Assembly: GCA_001724245.1 (NCBI GenBank)
Contig: MEDX01000097.1
Span: 1 to 22,749, forward strand
Source of the DNA: Fonticula-like sp. SCN 57-25
Taxonomy: Eukaryota; Nucleariida; Rotosphaerida
Direction of reading: 5' to 3'
Length of the DNA stretch: 22,749 bases
How positions within the stretch are numbered: position 1 is the first letter of the stretch; each line of letters begins with the position of its first letter. The notes under the pieces are model-generated. The model searched no databases, had not been told where the DNA came from, and saw only the letters and a list, made by a program, of their open reading frames with translations. Below, piece after piece: positions 1 through 8,982 of this stretch. The position numbers and the translations under genes were made by a program.

Positions 1-1
1 A

Positions 2-106
2 GTTGTGAATGTGCAGGGAACGCAGTACTGCAAGCTGCAGAGGAACGAGCAGGGGGAAACCGTCAAGCTCGCAAGTGTGATTGCGCAGCTCGACGCAAGG
101 GGGTAG
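2..106 (+). CDS. C-terminal end of an unidentified protein (partial, runs off the left edge)
   Basis: The frame starting at base 2 is open from the window edge to a TAG at 104-106 and gives about 34 residues ending in VIAQLDARG. The composition (charged, no low complexity) resembles coding sequence more than the AT-rich DNA that follows. A possible 3' splice site (GTGCAG, ending near base 17) means part of this stretch could be intron. Frame 1 is also open through here, so the frame choice is not proven. I do not recognise the family, and no function is offered. Confidence 0.35.
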   Translation, partial: VVNVQGTQYCKLQRNEQGETVKLASVIAQLDARG

Positions 107-183
107 AGGTACTTTCGGCATTTTTATGGCATTTTATGTGCATTTATTGCTTGTATATTACGCTTTGGCGGCTTTTCTTGTAC

Positions 184-800
184 ATTCTTGTTACGAATTG
201 ATCATAAAGAGAATAGTTTTGGTTTGATCTTGATGTATGGAACATTCAAAAAGTACTTTTTCAAAAAGTATTTTTGGAACCGATCGGATCCCTACTCGAA
301 ACCCTGTCAAAAATGCGATTTGATTATGATTTCGTATTTTTAGAGGGATTCGGAAATACAAAAACTTTTTGGGCCCTAATCTAATCGTGCTCAAAAATGC
401 GATCTGATTATGATTTCGTATTTCAAGGGAGATTCGGATATACGTTAAGGCGGGGTTGAAAGGCAAAAAGCAGTAAAATGGCCGCCAAAGTGTGTGCCGG
501 AAAAGTTTTTGTAAAAAACCTTTTGCAATAGCTGCGCCGAAATGCGACTCATCTGCTGTGCTATATTTTAAGAGGGGTCGACGGCGAAAAGTACTTTTTT
601 TTTTAAAAAAATGAACTTTCGCCAAAAGTACATTTCGAGGAAGTAAAAAGTACTTTTCGGCAAAAACTTTTACACAACCAACGTCAAAATGCGCTTTGAC
701 TACAGTGCTGTATTTTACAAGGGGCGTTAATGGCGAAAAGTACTTTTTGGCAAAGAGCACTAAAAAGTTCTTTTGCCAAAGACCTCGTTCAGCATGTCGT
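184..800. repeat. Tandem repeat unit, copy A (about 617 bp)
   Basis: This is the first of two head-to-tail copies of an AT-rich unit. It starts with ATTCTTGTTACGAATTGATC at 184 and ends just before the same words recur at 801. Inside it are four degenerate sub-repeats built around AAATGCG..TGA.TA..T...TATTT..AGGGG, beginning near 309, 393, 540 and 685. The palindrome AAAAGTACTTTT lies at 248-261, 587-598, 645-657 and 736-747. Copy A lacks a segment of about 101 bp that copy B carries. No transposase, reverse transcriptase or terminal inverted repeat is visible, and the ORFs here are short and repeat-derived, so none is called as a gene. Confidence 0.9.
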
Positions 801-1461
801 ATTCTTGTTACGAATTGATCATAAAGAGCATAGTAATTGAACAGATATTGTGCGGCGCTGGCGTTTTGCAGTGTTCTTTGGGATCATTATTAACACATTC
901 AAAATACACTTTGCAACTGAACGGCCGATTACAGTTTTGGTTTGATCTTGATGTATGGAACATTCAAAAAGTACTTTTCCAAAAAGTGTTTTTGGAACCG
1001 AACAGACCCCCTCTCGAAACCCTGTCAAAAATGCAATCTGATTATGATTTCGTATTTTTAGAGGGATTCGGATATACGAAAAACTTTTTGGGCCCTAATC
1101 TAATCATGCTCAAAAATGCGATCTGATTATGATTTCGTATTTCAAGAGGGATTCGGATATACGTTAAGGCGGGGTTGAAAGGCAAAAAGCAGTAAAATGG
1201 CCGCCAAAGTGTGTGCCGGAAAAGTTCTTTTACAAAACCTTTTGCAATAGCTGCGTCTAAATGCGACTCATTTGCTGTGCTGTATTTCAAGAGGGGTCGA
1301 CGGCGAAAAGTACTTTTTTTTTGTAAAAGAATTTCCGCAAAAGTACATTTCGAGAAAGTAAAAAGTACTTTTCGGCAAAACTTTTACACAACCAACGTCA
1401 AAATGCGCTTTGACTACAGTGCTGTATTTTACAAGGGGTGTCAATTGCGAAAAGTACTTTT
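248..1461. promoter_or_regulatory. Cluster of eight AAAAGTACTTTT palindromes
   Basis: A perfect 12-bp palindrome (up to 14 bp with flanks) occurs eight times, four per repeat copy. Near-copies such as AAAAAGTATTTTT (about 264-276) and AAAAGTACATTT (about 623 and 1340) lie between them. Several copies share the flank GGCG on the left, so the palindrome travels with a larger conserved block. Whether it binds a dimeric factor, forms hairpins or is a relic of an element is unknown. Confidence 0.5.
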
Positions 1462-1513
1462 TGGCAAAGAGCACTAAAAAGTTCATTAGCCAAATATCTC
1501 GTACAGCACGTCG
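801..1513. repeat. Tandem repeat unit, copy B (about 713 bp)
   Basis: This is the second copy of the unit in direct orientation, matching copy A closely through its end near 1513 (GTACAGCACGTCGT against GTTCAGCATGTCGT in copy A). It contains an extra segment at about 834-934 that is missing from copy A. The breakpoint lies between short AG matches, which fits a deletion in A or an insertion in B. Palindromes AAAAGTACTTTT occur at 967-978, 1306-1317, 1361-1372 and 1450-1461. The copies differ by scattered substitutions and length changes in T/A runs, so the duplication is not brand new. The repeat ends about 70 bp before the start codon of the EF-hand gene and may supply its promoter. Confidence 0.9.
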
Positions 1514-1584
1514 TTCTCTCATGCCGATCAGACGAAATAAGCCAAAATCAGAAAAATCAGTCATCACTCGGTCGTCCTGGCAAC

Positions 1585-2066
1585 ATGCAGCGCAGCATCG
1601 CCGTCCTTTTGGTGTCGTTGGTGCTCGTCGGAGCCGCGCTTGGCGCGTCAGATGAGCGCTGGGCCACGAGCGAGTACGTTAACAAACTTATCACTCTTTG
1701 CTTGCTGCTGACGATGCCGCCAGACACATGGCGGAGCACGCCGAGGAGCTCGGACTGAACGGCCACTTTAAGGCAGGGGAGGAGCACGCCTTCTTCTTTA
1801 CACTGTTTGACGCCAACCAGGACGGGTGCGCATTCATAGTCTATTTAATTATTGCCTCCTTTCTTTTCTTTGTTGGCCAACACCGCGCGCTTAACAGATA
1901 CCTCGATGGCCATGAGCTCCGCCTGTCCCTGCACGACACCAAGGCGCACGACGAGGGGATGCCAAAGGTGAAGGCGCTCGAGACGCGCGTCGACGAAATG
2001 CTGCGCAAGTACGATGTGGACCGCGACGGGAGGCTGAGTCTTGGCGAGAGCTTGTCGATGCAGTAG
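1585..2066 (+). CDS. MCFD2: Secreted two-EF-hand protein, MCFD2-like
   Basis: Model: exons 1585-1673, 1724-1825 and 1898-2066, with introns of 50 and 72 nt (GTACGT..CAG and GTGCGC..CAG); about 119 residues. The N-terminus MQRSIAVLLVSLVLVGAALG is a clear signal peptide. After HMAEHAEELG come two EF-hands. The first calcium loop, DANQDGYLDGHE, is restored only when intron 2 is removed, which validates that intron. The second loop is DVDRDGRLSLGE near the C-terminus. Size, signal peptide, the EHxxEH helix and paired C-terminal EF-hands fit MCFD2, the calcium-binding partner of the LMAN1/ERGIC-53 cargo receptor in ER-to-Golgi transport. Other small secreted EF-hand proteins are possible. The ATG is the first one directly before the signal peptide. 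It lies just downstream of the tandem repeat. Confidence 0.72.
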
Positions 2067-2173
2067 CACGCCCGGATCGAAGGCAGACAGCATTGGTTCA
2101 TTTACCTTAACCGCCCTAGCGGAATATTCATTTTGCATAGCCAATTGAACGCATATCTGTATTTTAATTTGAA

Positions 2174-2179
2174 AATAAA
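2174..2179 (+). terminator. Putative poly(A) signal AATAAA of the EF-hand gene
   Basis: A canonical AATAAA sits 108 nt after the stop codon of the EF-hand gene in an AT-rich 3' flank. The convergent CBP20 gene ends at 2300, leaving room for both 3' UTRs. Confidence 0.45.
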
Positions 2180-2299
2180 AGCGATTCGAATTGCCAACGT
2201 TTATCTTTGAACCATTTCCGCGCGCAGAGTTTTTAGTGACGTTTACATGTCTGTCATTGTGTATACTGTTACAAGTTGTTGCTTTCGCATGAGATACAT

Positions 2300-2930
2300 C
2301 TAGTCGCGATGGTCGTTCATCGCTCTCCTCTTGAAGCGCTGCTGGTCGTCGTCCCCGTCGTCGCGGCCCCTCTTTTCCCCGCCATGCCAGCGGTCCCCGC
2401 CGCCTCCCCTCCTGAACGGCATCCGGCCCGTCTTGACACGGCCCCACTCGCGATCACGCTTATACCCAGTGTCCCAGTCGATCTGGAGCGGGCGGTCATC
2501 CAGCTTGAGGCCTTTGAGCACAGTCACAGCGCGCTCGGCATCATCGCGGGCGCGGTACCTGGCGGGATTCGGTGAGCTTCGACCAATACAAACAAGCAGG
2601 CGTACTCGACAAAGCAGAATCCGCAAGGGACCTTTTGCACGCGATCAAGACCCATAATAACGCGACGAACCGGTCCCATTGTCCCAAAAAAGAGGTAAAT
2701 CTGCTCCTCGCGCGTTTCGTTCGACAGGCCGCCGACATACAGGGTCGTCGTTGTGCTGAGGGCGGGCGTATCGATTCCGATCTTGTCCTGCAACACGGGG
2801 CGTCAGGAACAGGTTACAACATAAAAGAAAAAAAAGGGGCACGTACAGCAGCATCAAACTGTGAAACGCGCTCCAAGTAGGTCGACTTGGCCACCACTGC
2901 CGGGAACAATTCCCGGGTGACTGCCTCCAT
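2300..2930 (-). CDS. NCBP2: Nuclear cap-binding protein subunit 2 (CBP20)
   Basis: Model on the minus strand: exons 2930-2847, 2787-2606 and 2558-2300; introns of 59 and 47 nt (GTACGT..CAG, GTACGC..CAG); 174 residues. A single RRM spans about residues 42-120, with RNP2 LYVGGL and RNP1 CGFCFVEY. The second intron splits the GAG codon just before YRARDDAERA, and splicing restores RRM continuity. Family features kept are the N-terminal tyrosine (Y18, in STYLERVSQF), a second one in RNP2 (Y45), IMGLD, and the LDDRPLQIDWDTGYKRDREWGR stretch, which in human CBP20 helps hold the m7G cap. The C-terminal tail is rich in R, G and D, as in other CBP20s. It should bind capped pre-mRNA in the nucleus together with CBP80. 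Human CBP20 is 156 residues, so length agrees. Confidence 0.93.
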
Positions 2931-3003
2931 TGCGGTGATCGTTCAAACGCCGTCTGATTTCTCTGATTTCTTCTGATTTGTTGATGTAACCCTCTGCAGG
3001 TGG

Positions 3004-3004
3004 N
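3004..3004. other. Ambiguous base (N)
   Basis: Position 3004 is an N in the reported sequence, between the CBP20 start codon and the end of the bHLH gene. It may be a polishing ambiguity or a scaffold join. It disturbs no gene model here. Confidence 0.99.
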
Positions 3005-3036
3005 GAGCAAGCACTAAATAGAAACATTTTAACTTA

Positions 3037-3042
3037 TTTATT
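3037..3042 (-). terminator. Putative poly(A) signal of the bHLH gene
   Basis: TTTATT on the plus strand reads AATAAA on the minus strand, 132 nt past the stop codon of the bHLH gene. It lies in the short gap upstream of CBP20, which is transcribed in the same direction. Confidence 0.4.
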
Positions 3043-3173
3043 GTTTACATGTAGCTAAATGCAAACACTACATGCTAAATATCATACTGAAATGCAAACC
3101 TGATGCGAGGCAATTGATAGAACTCTTCACAACTTACAGGGGGGCATTAATATACACTCAAATTCCGAATAGG

Positions 3174-4097
3174 TTAACGACGCGTGGCCACAGGCATCGG
3201 GGCGGTCACCATTGCCGGCATCATTTGATTGCGAGGCTGCTGGTAGGCTTGGAGGTATTGATAGTCGGGGCTCATTTGGCCCATCTGCGTCTGGGCCATT
3301 TGGGGCTGGCTCATCTGGGGGCCCTGCATCCCCACCGACATGACGACCGGGTGCATCTGCATGGGCGCCATGCCGCCCATCGACGTCACCTGACCAAGGT
3401 GATTCACGGTCGCCATCTGAGGAGCCATGTTGTGCATGGTCGTCATCGGCATCTGCATCTGCATCTGGGGCACATTTTGCATACTGCGGCGAGCAGCACA
3501 TGTCAGCAACGAGGAAAGAAACATAATGGTAAAGGCGCACCGAAGCTGCTGCGAAGGCATCATATTGTGGGGCTGCGAGGCGGAAATGTACGTCGTCTGC
3601 GGCGCCTGCGCCGTCGTGGTAGTATTCGGGAAGCCCATTACCGACGACTGCAGGAGGTACGCGCGGTCAACGCGCAGCGTCTGGTTCTCGTTGGTGATGC
3701 GGTCAATGTGCTCAATGGCCTTTTGGAGGACAAACGCCTAAAAATGTGCGTTAGAGACCGAGAAAGGGTCCCTCTTTCGAGCGCGCACCATCTGGAGGCC
3801 CTCGCGGTCGGCGCAGTCAGGCAGCAGCCGCTGCAGCTGCGAAATCTTTTCATTAATGCGCTGGCGGCGACGGCGCTCAATGGCCGAATGCGAAATCTTC
3901 TTGCGAGCGATCGAGTCCTGCACCGCATCGACTAGGGAAGCCATTGGTTAAGATTCAAGTCGGGCAAAAAAAGTTGCCGTCGTACCTTCGCACTTCACTT
4001 CGGGCGAAGGGGTTGCCTCCGAGGGCTCCTCGGTAGCCCGTTTCAAGTCCTCCTCCTTGGCAGTAGCAACAGCCGCCAAGACTTCCATTGATGCCAT
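3174..4097 (-). CDS. bHLH transcription factor with Met/Gln-rich C-terminus
   Basis: Model on the minus strand: exons 4097-3986, 3931-3789, 3737-3541 and 3483-3174; introns of 54, 51 and 57 nt; 253 residues. The basic region is RKKISHSAIERRRRQRINEK (residues 47-66). The H52/E56/R60 pattern is that of class B factors binding CACGTG E-boxes. Helix 1 continues as ISQLQRLLPDCADREGLQM, and helix 2 (AFVLQKAIEHIDRI, from residue 86) comes from the next exon, joined in frame. A short acidic N-terminus precedes the domain. The C-terminal 110 residues are dominated by MQM, QPQMAQTQMGQM and similar runs, typical of a transactivation tail. The domain resembles fungal bHLH regulators of the Pho4/Esc1 kind, but I cannot assign an orthologue. 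The frame stays open upstream of the chosen ATG to a TAG, so an extra 5' exon is possible. Confidence 0.85.
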
Positions 4098-5096
4098 TAA
4101 ACCTTCTGTGCTGTTAACGCGCTTCGGCCCGCCGACAGCGCCACCAAACTCTGTCGAGAGATGAATCTTCAGACGACGGTTGGGAGCTTTCGAAACTCGG
4201 CTTTCCCTCTTACCAGAAGAGAGAAAGGGGAGCTAGCAGAAGCACGCCTTGTGGGAGGTAGTGGCGGTTGCCAAAGTACAGCAGACGCCCTCTAGGAGTC
4301 GCGTCCGCGTGAAAGACAGAGAAGTGAAAAAAGACGGGGGCAACGGAAAGAGAAGCCGCCGCGAACGAAATACAAGGGAAAAGGACCAATCGGATGCCTG
4401 CCCGTGGCCAACGAGCACCTATCAACTCACGTGGAGCCCTCTCTGGCAAACGGTAATTGGTGCATCACCGCACGCAAAAATTTCCTTTTTCGGCAGAGTT
4501 GCACTTGCGGAATCCGTTTTTCTTTCGATTCCCGGAAAGCGACCACCCAAGAAGTGGCGTGACTACGGTTGTCCCACGGGGTTTCTGACGCTGAGAAAAT
4601 TGGTGGGAAAAGGGCGAAAGGGGGAGACCCGTTTGGGGAAGGCAGTCCGGAGGGAAAACAGGGGGAACACGGGGAACACGGAGAGGGGCACAGAGAGCAA
4701 TAAAAAGGGCGGAAAGTTGGTGGTTTATCTGGATTCTGCCGTTTGGGCACTACTCTCGGGCAAATATGAGTGGGCAGTTCTGCGGGCCGCGACCATATTG
4801 AATACACTAGGAACGGTCCTGTACCTTTACACAATAGCTGCACAATAGTTCTTTGTTCCCTAAAAGCCTACAACGTACGTGGCCGGACAGCCTCAGCCTA
4901 GGCCAGGCAGCCTATGGTAGGAAACAATGTGTCAGCATTTCGCTGTTCGATTTCCAGTCGATTTCAGCCACCTGAACTTGTCACGCAAATACATGAACGC
5001 AAAATATGAACGCGCGCGGTCAGAAATAAAGCGGGGATGGCTGCGCCGACACATCATGGTACATGAATATATTTGCTTGTAGAGTTACAATTATTG
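4098..5096. other. About 1 kb between genes: bHLH promoter and PCID2 3' flank
   Basis: No convincing gene is seen. A 600-nt plus-strand frame (4249-4848) is open but begins at TTG, has no early ATG, and is purine-rich with repeated GGGGAACAC words near 4663-4690. The opposite strand is also open and low in complexity, so I treat this as chance. CCAAT-type words occur at about 4384 (CCAAT) and 4455 (ATTGG). No tRNA, 5S or other structured RNA was recognised by eye. The part nearest 4097 should hold the bHLH promoter and 5' UTR; the part nearest 5097 should hold the 3' UTR of PCID2. Confidence 0.5.
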
Positions 5097-6615
5097 TTAC
5101 AAAATAATGACACGCGCGCGCCTCCTACTAAAGAGCGCCGGCTTCTTTGCTCGCGTCATTTGCCCGACCACGCATCGCTCCTCGGCATTGATGTAGCCGT
5201 TGATGTACTTTCGCTTCAGCATGTTTGCCACAATGCACTCGACCTCCTCGTAGGGCACGTGCGGCCGGCCCAGCTGCACCGCGCGGCACACCTCGTCCAG
5301 CTGGAGGCCGCCGTTGCTTCGAAGCCTCACGCTGCAGCAGCAGTCATAGTCAGCAGCGCACAGAAGAGGGCAAGGATGACGCACATTTTACGCAGCAGAT
5401 TCTCGTGAAGGACGTACTGAATGTCCTCGGCAAACAGAAACGACGTCCCTCGCCTGAAAAAGTGCGCCTCGTTCTCTGCGAACGCGCGGTCAAAGAGCGC
5501 CAGGTCGCCGCGCCTGAGCGCCGTCGCAATCGAGCCAAACATGGCCGACAGGTTGTACTGCTCGAGCAGCTTGGCCGTCGGCATGTACCCGTGGAACATC
5601 ATGAGCGGGATCAGGTACTCGAGAATCAGCCTAGCGCGCGCTGAGCATTCAATGCAGGGTACAGCGAACAGCATACCTTCTATTGTTGACGCTGCTGGCG
5701 GGGCAGAGGCGAAAGGCCTTTAGAAAGACGGTTGCCGCCTTGGCCTGCTGCTTGCTGTCCATCAGGTACAGGCCCTGGTAGTAGTAAAACACAACGGCGT
5801 CGCCCTTGTTGCCCACGGAAGCGACAGTGTCCAGAATGGAAAAGACAGACTTTAGCGTTGTGATGTTGCTTTCCTGCGTCCGCACGGCATCAGTAAATGG
5901 AGTAAAACAAAAGATTAAGCGCACCTCATACGCCGCCTTGAGGAACAGGTTGACGATCGGTAGCAGGTAACTCTGCGACTCGTAATTTTCCTGCTTCCTA
6001 TTCGCGTTGCATAAATAACAAAAGGAGCGAGCGGGATGCGCCGCACTGATGCCGAAGGAGCAACTGGAACGACTGCCGAAGTTCGTTAAAGTAGCGGCTA
6101 AACTCAGACTCCACCTCCTCGCTCCGCCCTTCACGCAGCAGCTGGCGCTTCGCCTACCATCATAAATTGGCACATGCCGCTGCCTCTGTCAAAAAGCTCT
6201 GGTGCGCACCGCTTTCATCAGCCGGCCCCACTCGACCGCAGCCGTGATCAACGTCTTGTGGGCCCAGCTGAACGCCGACTCGGAGCGCAGCGTGTGGACG
6301 ACGTCGTACTGATTCTTGGAGGCCGTCACGGCGTCATCGCTTTGATACCACGCAAAAGCGGCGCGCGCGTGCGACACAATCACGCCTTTCAGCACGTCAT
6401 TCCCGCGGACGACATCGCTGGCGCGCGAAATTACCTATCAACGCCATCCTGTTTGAGCGACATCTGGAAACACATTTAGAGCGACGCACGGCCTCGTCGC
6501 CGCCGTTTCCAAAGAGCTGTGCCGCATGAGCATCGCGCAGGCTCAGCAGCGTCTCCAGCTGCTTGTCGTCGCCGCGCTGCGCGCTCTGCTGCACCCGCTG
6601 CCCCCACTCGGCCAT
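5097..6615 (-). CDS. PCID2: PCI-domain protein PCID2/Thp1 (TREX-2 mRNA export)
   Basis: Model on the minus strand: seven exons, 6615-6490, 6434-6210, 6153-6047, 5997-5925, 5873-5677, 5630-5385 and 5331-5097; six introns of 46-56 nt; 402 residues (human PCID2 is 399). All junctions are in frame. The C-terminal half carries the PCI/winged-helix signature: NNRRLILEYLIPLMMFHGYM, then MPTAKLLEQYNL, ENEAHFFRRGTSF and VECIVANMLKRKYINGYI, each matching PCID2 by position. The middle (YYYQGLYLMDSKQQAKAATV) is the TPR-like helical repeat part. The family works with Sac3/GANP and DSS1 in the TREX-2 complex at nuclear pores, linking transcription to mRNA export. CSN12, a related PCI protein, is the main alternative. 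The start is the ATG of MAEWGQRVQQ, 85 bp from the divergent Rad60-like gene. Confidence 0.92.
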
Positions 6616-6700
6616 CCCCTCTGACGCCGCAGCAGACGTTTGCAGTTTGCAGTTTGCACTTTTGTTTGCAAGTTGTTGGCAGCGCGCGCACGACGGTGCA
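6616..6700. promoter_or_regulatory. 85-bp divergent promoter with TTTGCA repeats
   Basis: Only 85 bp separate the start codons of PCID2 (-) and the Rad60-like gene (+). The segment contains TTTGCAG twice, TTTGCAC, and a further TTTGCA, within 6639-6670. This repeated 7-bp word is the only obvious sequence structure, so it is a candidate shared control element. Both 5' UTRs must be very short or overlap. Confidence 0.5.
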
Positions 6701-8982
6701 ATGCCGCCGCGTCGAGTAACGCGAAGGAGCGCCGCCGCCGCCGCCGCGCCGGAGGAAATAGTGGCGCCAAAAAGGAGGGCTGCGTCCACAAAGAGGAGGA
6801 GCGCCGCGGCTGCAGAGAAGCCGCTCCCGGATGTTCTCATCATCGACGACGACGACGAGCCGTCAGAGCCCGAGGCCAAGGTTGCGCGTCTGCAAGATCC
6901 CCTTGAGACTGCGCCCGAGGCCGTAACAGGCTCCTCTGACGCAGCGGCCACTGTGCCCGCTATCTCTACTGAAGCGGCTGCTCTACCGGCCCCTGCGGCC
7001 CCAGCTGCCCACGAACCGCTGCCGCCGAGTCAGCATCCCACGACAACCGGGGCGGTTGAATCCGTCTCTTCGAGCCCTGCTTCGAGCGCACCTCAAAGCG
7101 ATTCAAGCTCTCTCCCTGCGGCGCCGCTTTCTGCGCCTGCTGCCGAGTTGCCCACTGCCGATCCGCCGACCGCGGCCGCGGTGCCGTCGTCATCGAATGC
7201 CGCCACGTCTGCATCGGAACCACTGCCCGCCGACATTAGGCCGGCCGACATCAAGCCCGCTGACGTGAAGCCGGCCGACGTCAAGTTTAAGCCGATTGTG
7301 CCAGCGCGCCGCGCACCGGCGGCCCCGCTGGAACTTCCTCCGCCGGTGCCGCGCCCGGCTGCCGCCCCCGCCGCCCCGGCGGTCCCGCGGCCCAAGGTCG
7401 ACGAATTCTTTTCCATGCGCAAGCCCAAAATTGCTCGTACGTCTTGCTATTTCATTGAACATTTTCTTCTTTTCAGCTTGTTTTTCTTACCTTTTCGGCC
7501 ATTCCCAGCCGTCATGGACGACCTGATTGACGACCAGGACCCCCTCTTTGCCGGCTCCAAGGTCCTCCAGGACCGCGACACGCGCCTCGTCCGCGCGATG
7601 GTCGCCAAAAAAGTGCCCGCCGCGTCGCTCACGCTGCGCGACCTCGGCGTCGAGGACGACTCTGACACTGTCTCGCCCGACGCGGCGGACGCGGCGGCTC
7701 GGCAGCGCGCCGAAGCCTCACGGCGGCTCGTGCTGCAGTCGCCCGGGATGGTCGAGGACCTTAAAATGCCGTCGCTGCCGGACGTTGTTCCGCTGTCGCT
7801 GCTGTCGCCGAGCAGCTCGTCAAAGGAGGCGCTCAAGCAGATGGTGCAGAAGGAGCAGGCGCGGCTGGCGACCAAGCAGGAGGCGGTCGAGGTCGACGAC
7901 GAGTACAGGCCAGACAAGGAGCTGTTGCTTGGGGCGTCGCCGGCGCGGTTGGCAGGGCAGGCAGGGAAAACACCGGGGACGCTGCAGTTTGCGGTACGTT
8001 TTTTATCATTGTGTTTATCGGTGAAATGGGACGAATTTGGTCGTTCTTTGGACTATTATAAGGGTTTTTTAAACACTTTTTGGATATTTTTGATTGCTTT
8101 GAAGTTATTTCTATGGTATATCTATTTGTGATTTGCTCTATCTACTGCCATTTTCATTGATTGCTCCCCTATAACCAATTACTGACCTTGCTGGTTCGTA
8201 GGTACTGTCGCTGCGCGACCCTCGCCCCCACGTGCAGCAGCCGTGGCCCGAGCGGCTCAGCATCCGCATGCAGCACGACACTCAGATGAGCGCCCTCTTT
8301 GACCGCTACTGCCAGCTGACGCGGCGCTCCTCGCACGACCTCCTCTTCCGCTTCCGCGGCGTCCGCATCTACAGCACTACAACAGTAAAGTCGCTCGATA
8401 TCCAGGCGGGCGACGAGATTGGTGCGGCTTTTTATGCGCAGCGCCATTTTTCTGACGGTTTATCTTACTTTTTTATCTCTTTTTGTGTCGGTTATGCAGA
8501 GGTTTCGACCCTGGAGATTGACCAGCAGCGGGCCAAGTTGGCCCAATTCGACTTAATGACTATGCTTGAGCAAAAGGGAATGAGTGACCAGAAGGTGGGG
8601 GCGGCCCACGTGGCCGCGCATGCTGCCGCGGCGGCGCCTCTGCAGCAGCGCGAGCCGTCGCCGCCGACTGAATCGCAAAATGAAGGCGCCGCCATGGTCA
8701 CGATCAAGATCAGGCAGGCCGACGGCACTGACTATGACGTCCGCATCCGCGTTGTACGCACATTTTCCTCTCTTTTCCTCTGTTTGTGGCGGCGCGCTGA
8801 CGGAAGCTGTGCAGTCGCACCCGGTAAGCAAGCTGTTCGACTATGTGGCCAACAAGAACGGCATGAGTCCGGGCGCGGTGGAGCTCCGGTTCGACGGCGA
8901 CAAGCTGAGCGGCTCGGCCATCATTGTGGACACGGGAATAGAGGACGAGGACATTGTCGACGTTGTCATTAAGGGAAAATAG
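6701..8982 (+). CDS. rad60: Rad60/NIP45/Esc2-like protein with two SUMO-like domains
   Basis: Model: exons 6701-7436, 7509-7993, 8202-8421, 8500-8753 and 8815-8982; introns of 72, 208, 78 and 61 nt; 620 residues. The N-terminal 250 residues are disordered, rich in A, P and S, with basic patches and a textbook SUMO-interacting motif, PDVLIIDDDDE (V45-I48 followed by acids). A first ubiquitin-like domain lies near residues 408-485 (LSIRMQHDTQMSALFDRYCQ, DLLFRFRGVRI, LDIQAGDEIEV, the last restored by splicing). A second lies near 546-620 (MVTIKIRQADGTDYDVRIRV, PVSKLFDYVANKNGM, ELRFDGDKLSG, EDEDIVDVVIKGK). It ends without a processable GG, as in Rad60, NIP45 and Esc2. These act with the SUMO E2 Ubc9 and SUMO ligases in genome stability. 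The orthologue name is inferred from architecture. Confidence 0.85.
7226..7285 (+). repeat. Four 15-bp tandem repeats inside the Rad60-like gene
   Basis: Four in-frame 15-bp units encode PADIR, PADIK, PADVK and PADVK (residues 176-195) in the disordered N-terminal region. Synonymous differences between units show the array is not brand new. Confidence 0.85.

Noticed and set aside
191-1477. Several ORFs of 70-190 codons in the left repeat block
   Set aside because: They are translations of the same tandem repeat, occur on both strands, start at non-ATG codons in places and contain the palindrome as recurring KSTF/KVLF-type words.
107-1584. LTR retrotransposon made of the two tandem copies
   Set aside because: The copies abut directly with no internal region, no TG..CA ends and no primer-binding site, so they are tandem repeats rather than a pair of LTRs.
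3072-3935. 287-codon plus-strand ORF opposite the bHLH gene
   Set aside because: Histidine/arginine-rich translation of the Met/Gln-rich C-terminus on the other strand.
4249-4848. Plus-strand open frame of 199 codons
   Set aside because: It starts at TTG with no ATG until near the end, is dominated by purine-rich repeats, has no recognisable domain, and the opposite strand is equally open.
6437-6490. A 26-nt intron (GTGCGT..TTTCCAG) in PCID2
   Set aside because: Too short for this genome; extending to the next acceptor (GATAG, 55 nt) restores the correct frame and the expected helical region.
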